Shown piece after piece: positions 25,380-34,069 of a DNA stretch of 64,000 nt. Below the pieces are notes generated by a model, which ran no database searches, was not told where the DNA came from, and was given only the letters and a program-made list of their open reading frames with translations. Numbering within the stretch: position 1 is the stretch's first letter; each line of letters begins with the position of its first letter. A program made the position numbers and the translations under genes. This DNA comes from Sinorhizobium sojae CCBAU 05684 (lineage in GTDB: Bacteria; Pseudomonadota; Alphaproteobacteria; Rhizobiales; Rhizobiaceae), in assembly GCF_002288525.1 (NCBI RefSeq), contig NZ_CP023068.1, positions 496,001 to 560,000 of the forward strand, written 5' to 3'.

Positions 25380-26273
25380 TCAATGCCTGCGGCTGGCAGC
25401 GATCTCGTCGCTGTAGCGGAGTTCAAGCGCCGTCTTCAGGACGAGCGTCACCAGTGCCAGAAGCGCAAGGAGTGCTGCGACCGCAAACGCGGCGACGAAG
25501 TTGTATTCGTTGTAGAGGATCTCGACCTGCAGCGGCATCGTGTTCGTCTGGCCGCGGATATGGCCGGAAACCACCGAGACGGCGCCGAACTCGCCCATCG
25601 CGCGAGCATTGCACAAGAGCACGCCGTAAAGCAGGCCCCATTTGATGTTGGGCAGCGTTACATGCCAGAAGGTCTGCCAGCCGCTGGCGCCGAGTGACAG
25701 CGCCGCCTCCTCGTCGCTCGTGCCCTGTTCCTGCATCAGCGGGATCAACTCGCGCGCGACGAAGGGGAAGGTGACGAAGACAGTGGCGAGCACCAGTCCC
25801 GGAACGGCGAACAGAATCTGAATGCCGAAGCTCTGGAGAAAGGGCCCGAGCACGCTGTTGGCGCCGAAAAGCAGCACGAAGACCAGACCGGAAATGACCG
25901 GCGACACGGAGAATGGCAGGTCGATCAGCGTCGTCAGGAACGCCTTGCCCTTGAACTCGAACTTGGCGATCGCCCAGGCGGCCGCCACGCCGAAGGCGAG
26001 ATTGAGCGGAACGGCGATGCCGGCGACAGTCAGCGTCAGGAAGACGGCGGAGATGGTCTCCGGATCGGCAAGTGCTGCGAAGAACTCCGCCGGCCCCTTG
26101 CGGAACGCCTCGATGAAGACGGTGGCGAGCGGCAGCAGCAGGAAGAGGGCGACGAAGCCGAGTGCGAGCGTGATCAGCACCGAGCGGGCGAGCCGGCTCT
26201 CCGACGTTGCCGCGCCGACGAGCAGGGAGGGTGCCGTGGCCGGTGCCGGGCTGAAATCATGAACCATGGCCAT
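25380..26273 (-). CDS. cysW: Sulfate ABC transporter permease CysW
   Basis: A 297-residue permease with six predicted membrane segments. The first is around residues 30-55 ([20 protein letters not shown]). Later come [20 protein letters not shown]-like helices and the ATPase-docking loop [20 protein letters not shown]. The segment [20 protein letters not shown] is characteristic of CysW. It forms the heterodimeric channel with CysT, and the genes overlap by 17 bases. The C-terminus ends [16 protein letters not shown] codons at residues 1 and 3 are both possible starts. Confidence 0.94.
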   Translation of the reverse strand: MAMVHDFSPAPATAPSLLVGAATSESRLARSVLITLALGFVALFLLLPLATVFIEAFRKGPAEFFAALADPETISAVFLTLTVAGIAVPLNLAFGVAAAWAIAKFEFKGKAFLTTLIDLPFSVSPVISGLVFVLLFGANSVLGPFLQSFGIQILFAVPGLVLATVFVTFPFVARELIPLMQEQGTSDEEAALSLGASGWQTFWHVTLPNIKWGLLYGVLLCNARAMGEFGAVSVVSGHIRGQTNTMPLQVEILYNEYNFVAAFAVAALLALLALVTLVLKTALELRYSDEIAASRRH

Positions 26274-27114
26274 ATCTCCGTCTGCTCCAGGCCTGGATCA
26301 TGTTGATGACCAGCAGCATGATGAAAGAGAGGAGCAGCATCACCGCGGCGATCGCGGTCGCCGCCGGATAGTTGAATTCCTCGAGCCGGATCACGATCAG
26401 CAGCGGCGCGATCTCCGATACATAGGGCAGGTTGCCGGCAATAAAGATGACCGAACCATATTCGCCGACGCCGCGGGCGAAGGCGAGCGCGAAGCCGGTC
26501 AAGCCGGCCGGCAACAGGCCCGGCAGCAGCACGCGGCTGATCGTCTGGAAGCGGTTGGCGCCGAGGGTCGCGGCCGCTTCCTCGACCTCCTTGTCGATTT
26601 CCTCCATGATTGGCTGCACCGTGCGGACGACGAAGGGCAGGCCGACGAAGACGAGGGCGACGATGATGCCGGCCGGGGTGAAGGCGATCTTGATGCCGAG
26701 TGGTTCGAGGACCGCGCCGATCCAGCCGTTCGGCGCATAAAGCGTCGTGAGCGCAATGCCGGCGACGGCGGTCGGCAGCGCGAAGGGTAGATCGACCATG
26801 GCGTCGATCACGCGTTTGCCGGGGAAGCGGTAGCGCACCAGAACCCAGGCGAGGACGACGCCGAAGACGAGGTTGACGATCGCCGCGATGAACGCGGTGC
26901 CGAAGCTGATCGTCAGCGCGTTGACAGTACGTTCGTCAAGTGTCAGCGCGATGAACTTCGACCAACCGAGGCCGCTCGAGCGCCAAAGAAGACCGGCAAT
27001 CGGAATAAGAACGATGAGGGTGAGCCATGTCAGTGTGACGCCGAGCGCCAATCCGAACCCCGGAATGACGCTCGGCTGCCGAAACCGCCATCGCATGCGT
27101 GTGCGAGAGGCCAT
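26257..27114 (-). CDS. cysT: Sulfate ABC transporter permease CysT/CysU
   Basis: A 285-residue inner-membrane permease. It has an N-terminal helix [20 protein letters not shown], the conserved [20 protein letters not shown], the EAA loop [20 protein letters not shown] and [20 protein letters not shown], all CysT features. It pairs with CysW to import sulfate or thiosulfate delivered by the binding protein encoded immediately upstream. Its start is only 6 bases after the binding-protein stop and its end overlaps cysW. Confidence 0.94.
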   Translation of the reverse strand: MASRTRMRWRFRQPSVIPGFGLALGVTLTWLTLIVLIPIAGLLWRSSGLGWSKFIALTLDERTVNALTISFGTAFIAAIVNLVFGVVLAWVLVRYRFPGKRVIDAMVDLPFALPTAVAGIALTTLYAPNGWIGAVLEPLGIKIAFTPAGIIVALVFVGLPFVVRTVQPIMEEIDKEVEEAAATLGANRFQTISRVLLPGLLPAGLTGFALAFARGVGEYGSVIFIAGNLPYVSEIAPLLIVIRLEEFNYPAATAIAAVMLLLSFIMLLVINMIQAWSRRRYGHGS

Positions 27115-27120
27115 CGGATC

Positions 27121-28146
27121 TTATCGTCCCGGCTTGTAGATTTGGTCGAAAACTCCGCCATCGGCGAAGAATTTCGGCTGGGCCTGCTTCCAGCCCCCGA
27201 AGTCGTCGATGGTGACGAGCTTCACCTCAGCGAACCGGGCGATGTCCTCGGGATCGGCCGCCTCAGGCTTGTAGGGGCGATAGTAGTGCTTGGCCACGAT
27301 CTTCTGCCCGGCATCGCTGTAGAGATAATTGAGATAGGCTTCCGCCACCTTGCGCGTGCCCTTGCCGTCGACATTGCCATCGACCAGCGCGACCGGCGGT
27401 TCCGCCTTGATCGAAATCGACGGGGTGACGATGTCGAAGTTGTCCGGGCCAAGTTCCTCGAGCGAAAGATAGGCCTCGTTCTCCCAGGCGAGCAGCACGT
27501 CGCCAAGACCGCGCTGGACGAAGGTGGTCGTCGCTCCTCTTGCGCCGGTGTCAAGCACCGGAACGTGCTTGAAGAGTTCGGCCACATATTCCTGAGCCTT
27601 TGACTCATCGCCGTTGTTTGCCGCGCGCGCCCAGGCCCAGGCAGCGAGGAAGTTCCAGCGCGCGCCGCCCGAGGTCTTCGGGTTCGGTGTAATCACCTGG
27701 ACATCGTCGCGGATGAGATCGCCCCAGTCGTTGATGCCCTTTGGATTGCCCTTGCGTACGAGGAACACGATCGTCGAGGTGTAGGGCGCGCTGTTGTTAT
27801 CGAGCCGGGTTTTCCAATCGGCAGGGATTTTGCCGGTGGCTGCGGCGATCGCGTCGATGTCGGCCTCGAGGGCGAGCGTCACCACGTCCGCCTGGAGACC
27901 GTCGATGACGGAGCGGGCCTGCTTGCCGGAGCCGCCATGGGAGGTCTGAATGGTTACCGCTTCACCGGTGTCCGCCTCCCACTTTTCGGCGAAGGCGGCA
28001 TTGAAGTCCTTATAAAGTTCCCGCGTCGGATCATAGGAGACGTTGAGGATCGTAATGTCCGCCTGTGCGAGCCCGGCAGCGCCAAGCTGCATGCTTCCGA
28101 TAACAAGCGCTAATTTCAGAAATCCGGCAAATCTATTCGAGCTCAT
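27121..28146 (-). CDS. sbp: Sulfate-binding protein, copy 2
   Basis: A 341-residue periplasmic binding protein that opens the sbp-cysT-cysW-cysA operon. MSSNRFAGFLKLALVIGSMQ with GAAGLAQAD is the signal peptide. The mature part begins ITILNVSYDPTRELYKDFNA and keeps SHGGSGKQARSV and NPKTSGGARWNFLAAWAW. GGAGG stands just ahead of the start. It is very similar to copy 1 and differs mainly in the signal peptide and scattered residues. Having two exported receptors for one permease suggests different affinities or ligands (sulfate, thiosulfate), which is inference. Confidence 0.94.
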   Translation of the reverse strand: MSSNRFAGFLKLALVIGSMQLGAAGLAQADITILNVSYDPTRELYKDFNAAFAEKWEADTGEAVTIQTSHGGSGKQARSVIDGLQADVVTLALEADIDAIAAATGKIPADWKTRLDNNSAPYTSTIVFLVRKGNPKGINDWGDLIRDDVQVITPNPKTSGGARWNFLAAWAWARAANNGDESKAQEYVAELFKHVPVLDTGARGATTTFVQRGLGDVLLAWENEAYLSLEELGPDNFDIVTPSISIKAEPPVALVDGNVDGKGTRKVAEAYLNYLYSDAGQKIVAKHYYRPYKPEAADPEDIARFAEVKLVTIDDFGGWKQAQPKFFADGGVFDQIYKPGR

Positions 28147-28458
28147 CTCGACCTCCGTTGTTTACCAGATAACCTATCAATTTAGTGCACTATTGCAACG
28201 CAAAGCCGTGACGCTGTGGCCGCGGCTCGTGAAAACTTCTCTCCTTCCATGGATGGTTTCTGGAAATTCCTTTCTCTCCGATCCCGCCGCGCCGGCCGGG
28301 CGGATCGGACAACAATACTGCATTTGCGGCTACGCTAATACACTCGCGTTTGCGGGCTGGCCCCCTGAGAGCTGGCGGCCGCCCGAAAGCGCCGCGCGTC
28401 TTTTAAAATGCCAAAGACCGCCGTAACTCTTTGAATCTCCGCTTGCCCGGCCGAGGTG
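28147..28458. other. Intergenic region upstream of the sulfate operon
   Basis: About 310 bases between sbp copy 2 and the D-amino-acid enzyme gene, both on the minus strand. The sbp-proximal part is AT-rich (TTTACCAGATAACCTATC as read on the plus strand) and should hold the sulfate promoter. I saw no clear riboswitch, terminator or gene. Confidence 0.45.
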
Positions 28459-29517
28459 CTAGAGAACCCGACCGCGTGCCACCACGACCCATTTTTCCTT
28501 CGGCACTCCGCCCTCGAAGATGTGCACGGCGTCGAACATGTTGGTGACAACGCAGGCATGGTTCGGAACGATGCGGACCTGCTCTCCAACGGCAAGGCCG
28601 ATCGGGCCGTCGGAAACGAGCCTGCCGTGCTCCTCCGAAAGCTGATCGATGCGGATGTCGTCGCGGCCGAGCACATGCCCATAGCCGGTCAGGCCGAGAA
28701 GGTCTGAGGTGAGCACCTTGCTGCCGGCGTCGATGATTGCCCTGTTCTCCGCCGGAACCGAGACGACAGTCGCAAGCACGGTGAGGGCGCAGTCCTCCCA
28801 GGTTGCCACCCCGCGTACGACGAGCGAGCGGTCGTTGTAGACATAGGTGCCCGGCCGGTATTCGGTCGCGATGGGCGCTTCCGCCGCTTGCATCATGCTT
28901 GGAGTGCCGCCGGACGTGATCGATGGCACCTCGAGGCCATCCGCCTCTATCAAACGCTTTGCTTCGCGCATGAAGGACTCCAGCTGTGCCGCAGCGCCGA
29001 CCGGCGGATAGGTCATCAGGCCGCCGAAGCGTAATCCCGGAGCGTCGGCGATAAGGCGGGCGAGGCGGGCCGCCTCGGCAGGGGTCGCCACACCGCAGCG
29101 ATCCGCGCCGGTGTTGCATTCGACGAGAACGGTAAGCGTTTTTTCCGTGCGGGCGAAATGGGCCGATAGGCCCTCAACGACGGTCCGGTTGTCGGCGACC
29201 ACGCTGAGGGTCACCCGCGTATTCAGCCTTTCGAGCCGCGTCAGCTTCTCTTCCCCGAGGATATTGTAGGTGATCAACACGTCCCTGATGCGGGCGCTGC
29301 CTTCAACCATCGCCTCCGCCTCGCTCACCTTTTGGCAGGTGATTCCAACGGCTCCGGCATCAAGCTGGAGCTCGGCCATCTGCGGCAGCTTGTGTGTCTT
29401 GATATGCGGACGCACGCGTATGCCGTGCCTGTCGGCGTAGGCCTGGAAAGCCAGGACATTGCGCCGAGCGACATCAAGGTCGACCAGCACGGCAGGCGTT
29501 TCGATCGACAGGGTCAT
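28459..29517 (-). CDS. D-threonine aldolase / D-serine dehydratase-like PLP enzyme
   Basis: A 352-residue fold-type III PLP enzyme. The N-terminal barrel contains RVRPHIKTHKLPQMAELQLD, where the Lys of HIKTHK should form the Schiff base. The C-terminal domain has the metal-binding PNHACVVTNMFD (His and Cys) typical of D-threonine aldolases, eukaryotic-type D-serine dehydratases and 3-hydroxyaspartate aldolases. It is divergent from an amino-acid importer gene set that includes RidA and an IclR regulator. RidA proteins scavenge the 2-aminoacrylate-type imines that dehydratases release, so a dehydratase role is slightly favoured. The start was placed at MTLSIETPAVLVDLD, the usual N-terminus. 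Confidence 0.85.
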   Translation of the reverse strand: MTLSIETPAVLVDLDVARRNVLAFQAYADRHGIRVRPHIKTHKLPQMAELQLDAGAVGITCQKVSEAEAMVEGSARIRDVLITYNILGEEKLTRLERLNTRVTLSVVADNRTVVEGLSAHFARTEKTLTVLVECNTGADRCGVATPAEAARLARLIADAPGLRFGGLMTYPPVGAAAQLESFMREAKRLIEADGLEVPSITSGGTPSMMQAAEAPIATEYRPGTYVYNDRSLVVRGVATWEDCALTVLATVVSVPAENRAIIDAGSKVLTSDLLGLTGYGHVLGRDDIRIDQLSEEHGRLVSDGPIGLAVGEQVRIVPNHACVVTNMFDAVHIFEGGVPKEKWVVVARGRVL

Positions 29518-29580
29518 GCGGGCCTCGTTTTTCCTGACGTCAGCTTGGCGCGGGAATCTTCCCGATCCCGCTTGACAAGT

Positions 29581-29601
29581 TATGAACTGAGGCATTTCAT
29601 A
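29581..29601. promoter_or_regulatory. Inverted repeat in the divergent promoter region
   Basis: TATGAA and TTCATA are perfect inverted half-sites separated by 9 bases, in the middle of the 162-base divergent region between the PLP enzyme and importer genes. This is a good candidate operator for the IclR-family regulator at the end of the cluster. No second copy was found near the regulator gene. Confidence 0.5.
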
Positions 29602-29679
29602 CGTCAATCCGTTATTAAGGACGCATGTCTAATATAGTGGACTGCATAATCACCGGGAACAAAACAGGGGAGATCTCTG

Positions 29680-30522
29680 ATGATCAAGACATTCACGCTC
29701 GCCGCCGGCCTCGCGGTCGCCGCGCTCGCCACCATGCCCGCCATGGCACAGCAGCCTGCCAGCAAGCTCGATGAGGTTCTGGCGCGCGGGCATCTGATAC
29801 TCGGTACCGGCAGCACCAATGCGCCGTGGCACTTCAAGAGCGCCGAGGACAATCTGCAGGGCTTCGATGTCGATATGGGCCGCATCATCGCCAAGGCGCT
29901 GTTCGGCGATCCGGACAAGATCGAGTTCGTCAATCAGTCGTCGGACGCGCGCATCCCGAACATCACCACCGGGAAAGTCGACATTACCTGCCAGTTCATG
30001 ACCGTGACCGGTGAGCGCGCCCAGCAAATCGCCTTTACCATTCCCTATTACCGCGAAGGCGTCGGCCTGATGCTGAAGGCCGATGGCAAATATGCCGACT
30101 ACGATGCACTGAAGTCTGGGGGCTCGTCGGTCACCGTCTCGGTTCTTCAGAACGTCTATGCGGAGGACATGGTCCACTCCGCGCTGCCGGAGGCGAGCGT
30201 GGACCAATATGAATCCGTGGACCTGATCTATCAGGCGCTCGAATCCGGCCGAGCCGATGCAGCCGCCACCGACCAATCCTCGCTAGCCTGGTACATGACC
30301 CAGAACCCGGACCGCTATAAGGACGCCGGCTATGGCTGGAACCCGCAGACCTATGCCTGCGGCGTCAAGCGCGGCGACCAGGACTGGCTGAATTTCGTCA
30401 ACACGGCACTGCATGAGGCGATGACGGGGGTCGAGTTCGACTTTTATGCCAAGTCCTTCAAGACGTGGTTCGGCAAGGACCTGACGCCGCCGCAGATCGG
30501 CTTCCCGGTCGAATACAAGTAA
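29680..30522 (+). CDS. Polar amino-acid ABC transporter binding protein
   Basis: A 280-residue periplasmic binding protein of the SBP_bac_3 family. MIKTFTLAAGLAVAALATMP with AMAQ is a signal peptide. The mature protein has LDEVLARGHLILGTGSTNAP, the ligand region DNLQGFDVDMGRIIAKALFG, and KVDITCQFMTVTGERAQQIA with FTIPYYREGVGLML. It captures the amino acid for the two permeases and the ATPase downstream. The ligand is not readable from sequence; the divergent D-amino-acid enzyme suggests a D- or hydroxy-amino acid. Confidence 0.9.
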   Translation: MIKTFTLAAGLAVAALATMPAMAQQPASKLDEVLARGHLILGTGSTNAPWHFKSAEDNLQGFDVDMGRIIAKALFGDPDKIEFVNQSSDARIPNITTGKVDITCQFMTVTGERAQQIAFTIPYYREGVGLMLKADGKYADYDALKSGGSSVTVSVLQNVYAEDMVHSALPEASVDQYESVDLIYQALESGRADAAATDQSSLAWYMTQNPDRYKDAGYGWNPQTYACGVKRGDQDWLNFVNTALHEAMTGVEFDFYAKSFKTWFGKDLTPPQIGFPVEYK

Positions 30523-30532
30523 GCCGCAGCCA

Positions 30533-30564
30533 CTGGCAGTCCCGTCGACCGGCGGAACTGCCAG
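30533..30564 (+). other. Intercistronic hairpin after the binding-protein gene
   Basis: CTGGCAGT and ACTGCCAG form an 8-bp perfect stem with a 16-base loop between the binding protein and the first permease. With no T-run it is likely an mRNA-stabilising element, as in many importer operons. Confidence 0.55.
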
Positions 30565-30591
30565 CCACTCGGTCCTAACGGGCTATCGCGC

Positions 30592-31254
30592 ATGACCTAT
30601 ACATTGAACTTTTCGGCCGTCTGGCGCTCCTTCGACCTTCTCCTGCAGGGGCTTGCGCTTAGTCTCGGCCTGGCGGCATTGGCGATCCTCGCCGGATGCG
30701 CGATCGGTTTGATTACGGCCTTCGGCCTGGTCTCGAAAAGCACTCTCTTGCGCAAGCCGGCCGGCCTCTATGTCACGGTGATCCGTAACACGCCGATCCT
30801 GGTTCTCGTCCTCTTCAGCTACTTCGCCCTTCCGGAGCTCGGCGTCCGCCTCGGCAAGATCGAGAGCTTCGTGCTGACGCTCGCGATCTATGCCGGCGCC
30901 TATCTCGCCGAGGTCTTTCGCGGCGGTCTCCTCGCCGTGCCGCCGGGGCAGCGCGAAGCCGGGCTTGCGATCGGACTGACCGAACTGCAGATCCGTACCT
31001 CGATCATCATTCCCCTCATGCTACGCAACGTCCTGCCATCGCTCGGCAGTACCCTGATATCGCTGTTCAAGGACACGTCGCTCGCCGCTGCGATCGCGGT
31101 TCCGGAACTCACCTTCGAGGCACGCAAGATCAATGTCGAGACGTTCCGCGTCGTCGAGACCTGGATCGTCGCGAGTTGCCTCTATGTCGCAACCTGCTCG
31201 CTGCTGGCCGCGCTGATGCGCGCCGTCGAGCGGCGGCTCGCCGTGCCGAGGTGA
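30592..31254 (+). CDS. Amino-acid ABC transporter permease 1
   Basis: A 220-residue HisM/GlnP-type permease. It shows FDLLLQGLALSLGLAALAIL at the first helix, VTVIRNTPILVLVLFSYFAL, and the docking loop GQREAGLAIGLTELQIRTSI. It should form the heterodimeric inner-membrane channel with permease 2, whose gene begins 5 bases downstream. Its length and the RxTP motif (RNTPILV) are standard for the family. Confidence 0.9.
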   Translation: MTYTLNFSAVWRSFDLLLQGLALSLGLAALAILAGCAIGLITAFGLVSKSTLLRKPAGLYVTVIRNTPILVLVLFSYFALPELGVRLGKIESFVLTLAIYAGAYLAEVFRGGLLAVPPGQREAGLAIGLTELQIRTSIIIPLMLRNVLPSLGSTLISLFKDTSLAAAIAVPELTFEARKINVETFRVVETWIVASCLYVATCSLLAALMRAVERRLAVPR

Positions 31255-31259
31255 CTCTA

Positions 31260-31919
31260 ATGGACTTCTCCTTTCTCGATCAGCTCTGGGTCGCGCGGAT
31301 TCCGCTCCTCAAGGGCCTTGGTGTGTCACTTTCCATCTCGCTTTTGTCGATCGTCGTCGGGACGGTGCTGGGCGTTTTTGTCGGGCTGGCGCTCACCTAT
31401 GGCGTGAGGCCGCTCCAATGGCTGGTGCGCGGCTATACGGATTTCATCCGCGGAACGCCGGTGCTGGTTCTCGTGCTTGCAAGCTACTATGTCCTGAGCA
31501 CTGTCGGCATCGATCTCGGCCCGTTCCAGGCGGGCATACTGGCGCTTGCGGTCTTCTGCAGCTCGCATGTCGGTGAACTGGTGCGCGGCGCGCTTCAGTC
31601 AATCCCCAAGGGCCAGACCGAAGCCGCAAAGGCGATCGGGCTCACCTTCCCGCAGACCTTCGCCTATGTGCTGGGGCCGCAGGCGCTGCGTCAGGCACTA
31701 CCGGCCTGGGTCAACACGGCGGCTGAGATGGTCAAGGCCTCGACGCTGCTTTCGATCATCGGCGTGGCCGAGCTTTTGCTGCGCACGCAGGAAGTGATCT
31801 CCCGCACCTTCATGAGCCTCGAATTCTATTTCTTCGCGGGATTCCTCTATTTCGTCATCAATTACGGGATCGAGCGCTTCGGCCGCTACGTCGAGCGCAA
31901 GACCGCCGTTCCATCGTGA
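31260..31919 (+). CDS. Amino-acid ABC transporter permease 2
   Basis: A 219-residue HisQ/GlnP-type permease with [40 protein letters not shown] and the docking loop [20 protein letters not shown]. The ATG used gives [20 protein letters not shown]; a longer frame overlaps permease 1. It is the partner of permease 1, followed after 7 bases by the ATPase gene. Confidence 0.9.
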   Translation: MDFSFLDQLWVARIPLLKGLGVSLSISLLSIVVGTVLGVFVGLALTYGVRPLQWLVRGYTDFIRGTPVLVLVLASYYVLSTVGIDLGPFQAGILALAVFCSSHVGELVRGALQSIPKGQTEAAKAIGLTFPQTFAYVLGPQALRQALPAWVNTAAEMVKASTLLSIIGVAELLLRTQEVISRTFMSLEFYFFAGFLYFVINYGIERFGRYVERKTAVPS

Positions 31920-31926
31920 GGACTCG

Positions 31927-32694
31927 ATGACCAATCTTCTAGAAATTCGTGATCTTCACAAGCGCTACGGCTCGGTCGAGGTCCTGAAAGGCGTCGATTG
32001 CTCGATGCGCCAAGGCGAGGTGATCAGCATTATCGGCTCCAGCGGCTCCGGCAAGACGACGATGCTCCGCTGCATCAACATGCTCGAGGAGTTCCAGGCT
32101 GGCACGATCACCATCGATGGTGCGGAAATCGGTTATCAGACGGTTGGCGGGGTGCGCCGCCGCAAGCCGGAGCGGGAGATCGCCCGACAGCGCGCCCTGA
32201 CGGGCATGGCCTTCCAGCAGTTCAATCTGTTCCCGCACATGACCGCCGCGGGAAACGTCATGCTCGGCCTGGTCAAAGTGAAGAAGATGGGGCGCGACGA
32301 AGCGAGGGCGCTTGCCGAAAAATGGCTCGACCGGGTGGGTCTACGCTCCCGCATCGACCATTATCCCGGCCAGTTGTCCGGTGGGCAGCAGCAGCGCGTC
32401 GCAATCGCCCGCGCCATTGCCATGAACCCGCGGCTGATGCTCTTCGACGAGGTGACATCCGCGCTCGACCCGGAGCTCGTCAACGAGGTGCTGCAGGTGA
32501 TCAAGGCCCTCGCGGAGGACGGTATGAGCATGCTCATCGTCACGCACGAGATGCGCTTTGCCTATGAAGTGTCGTCTCGGGTCATCTTCATGAACCAGGG
32601 GCGGATCGGCGAGGAGGGCGATCCGCGCGAGATGTTCGTGAAGCCGAAGACGGAGCGGCTGGCGGAATTCCTGAAGACATCATCCTTCAATTGA
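31927..32694 (+). CDS. Amino-acid ABC transporter ATPase
   Basis: A 255-residue HisP/GlnQ-type ATPase. Walker A is GSSGSGKTT (about 37-45), the Q-loop region [14 protein letters not shown], the signature [15 protein letters not shown], Walker [13 protein letters not shown] (Val replaces the usual Pro after Glu) and the switch His ends [13 protein letters not shown]. It completes the importer. A short insertion with [20 protein letters not shown] before the Q-loop is found in a subset of the family. Confidence 0.92.
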   Translation: MTNLLEIRDLHKRYGSVEVLKGVDCSMRQGEVISIIGSSGSGKTTMLRCINMLEEFQAGTITIDGAEIGYQTVGGVRRRKPEREIARQRALTGMAFQQFNLFPHMTAAGNVMLGLVKVKKMGRDEARALAEKWLDRVGLRSRIDHYPGQLSGGQQQRVAIARAIAMNPRLMLFDEVTSALDPELVNEVLQVIKALAEDGMSMLIVTHEMRFAYEVSSRVIFMNQGRIGEEGDPREMFVKPKTERLAEFLKTSSFN

Positions 32695-32729
32695 CCATCC
32701 AAATGACAAACGAAGAAGTGGAGTGACGT

Positions 32730-33113
32730 GTGACGATCAAGCGTTATGGAACGGGCGAAACCGGTGCCGGCAAGCAGGCCCTCCCTTTTGCACGCGCCGT
32801 CGAGGCGGATGGCTGGCTCTATGTCTCGGGCCAGGTTGCCATGGAGGGCGGCGAGATCATCGGCGGCGGCATCATTGCCGAAAGCCGCAAGGCAATCGAA
32901 AACATGATCGCCATACTCGATGAGGCAGACTACGGGATCGATGACGTGGTCCGTGTTGGCGTCTGGCTCGACGACCCGCGCGACTTCTGGACCTTCAACG
33001 GAGTCTATGCCGAATTTTTCGGCAAAAACCCTCCGGCACGCGCCTGTGTGCAATCACGCATGATGGTCGACTGCAAGGTCGAAGTTGACTGCATCGCCTA
33101 CAAGGTTAAATGA
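32730..33113 (+). CDS. RidA family protein
   Basis: A 127-residue RidA/YjgF superfamily protein: RAVEADGWLYVSGQVAMEGG, IIAESRKAIENMIAILDEAD, then PPARACVQSRMMVDCKVEVD near the C-terminus. The Arg in PPARAC matches the carboxylate-binding Arg of active RidA deaminases, so imine/enamine hydrolysis is plausible, unlike the RidA member in the leucine operon. A GTG start is used with a purine-rich GAAGTGGAG ahead of it. It lies downstream of the transporter ATPase and upstream of the IclR gene, all in one orientation. Confidence 0.88.
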   Translation: MTIKRYGTGETGAGKQALPFARAVEADGWLYVSGQVAMEGGEIIGGGIIAESRKAIENMIAILDEADYGIDDVVRVGVWLDDPRDFWTFNGVYAEFFGKNPPARACVQSRMMVDCKVEVDCIAYKVK

Positions 33114-33177
33114 AGTGAACTTCCAATTGGCCGGGGCGGGATGATCTCGTCCTGCTCCGATCGAAATCGAGGGTGCG

Positions 33178-33990
33178 ATGACGGACGCCGCAGACACAAT
33201 CAACCGCAGGGCACGCGGGCTCGACCGGGCCTTCGAAATCCTCGACTTTCTGCGCCTGCAGCGCCAGCCGCTCCGCCCGAACGAAATCGCCCAGGGGATC
33301 GAGGCACCGCGTTCGTCGGTCTATGAACTCGTCAATCTGCTCCTCCGCCAGGGCGTACTCGAGTATCGGGGTGACGACGGGCGCGTCTTCCTGGGCCGCA
33401 GGCTCTATTTCCTCGGCGCGGCCTATGCCGAGCAGTTCGACCTTATCCGCGAATCCGAGCATCTGCTCGCACGGATTGCCGAAGAGACGCGCGAAACCGC
33501 GCAGATGTGCCAGTTGGAAGGCAATAAATATGCCGTCGTTCTGATGAACGAGGGAAGCCGCCCCTTTCGCATTTCGACGAATATCGGAGAGCCGGTCGCC
33601 ATTCCGTGGACCGCCTCCGGCCGGTTGCTTGTGGACCACATGAGCGACGAGGAGATTTTGGCCTTTATTCCGCAAGAGGATTACCTGCTGCCGAACGGCA
33701 ACAGGCTTGATCCGGCGGAATTCATCGCGCAAGTCCGCGAAGCCAAAAGGAACGGCTATTTCACCTTCAACAGCATCGTCGACAGCTTCACCCATTGTTT
33801 CGCCGTGCCGGTCTATGATGCGGACGAAATCTGCATCGCGACCCTATGCCTCGTCGCGCCGAAGGAGGATGGCTTGCGCAATCGCGATGCCTATCTCCGT
33901 GTTCTGACCGAGGCGGCGAGAGAGCTTTCGGAAAAGCTCGGCTACCGGCATGAGCCTGGGAAATCCGTCCGGGCCGCGGCGGCAGGTTGA
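33178..33990 (+). CDS. IclR-family transcriptional regulator
   Basis: A 270-residue regulator. Residues 10-75 form a winged HTH (GLDRAFEILDFLRLQRQPLR, PNEIAQGIEAPRSSVYELVN). Residues about 85-255 are the IclR effector domain with the SGRLLVDHMSDEEI and DSFTHCFAVPVYDADEICIA segments. It is the last gene of the amino-acid uptake cluster and most likely controls it in response to the substrate. The divergent region before the binding protein holds a TATGAA-N9-TTCATA repeat that could be its operator. Confidence 0.9.
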   Translation: MTDAADTINRRARGLDRAFEILDFLRLQRQPLRPNEIAQGIEAPRSSVYELVNLLLRQGVLEYRGDDGRVFLGRRLYFLGAAYAEQFDLIRESEHLLARIAEETRETAQMCQLEGNKYAVVLMNEGSRPFRISTNIGEPVAIPWTASGRLLVDHMSDEEILAFIPQEDYLLPNGNRLDPAEFIAQVREAKRNGYFTFNSIVDSFTHCFAVPVYDADEICIATLCLVAPKEDGLRNRDAYLRVLTEAARELSEKLGYRHEPGKSVRAAAAG

Positions 33991-34069
33991 GTGATTGGTC
34001 CTGCGAGCGCGGGAGTGCTCGCGCGTGCTGTTGACATGGGATCGGGAAGGCGGGATAGCTGCGCGCGCA

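Noticed and set aside
27121-28458. SAM or other riboswitch ahead of the sulfate operon
   Set aside because: The region before sbp copy 2 was read for paired stems and a conserved core; none was convincing.
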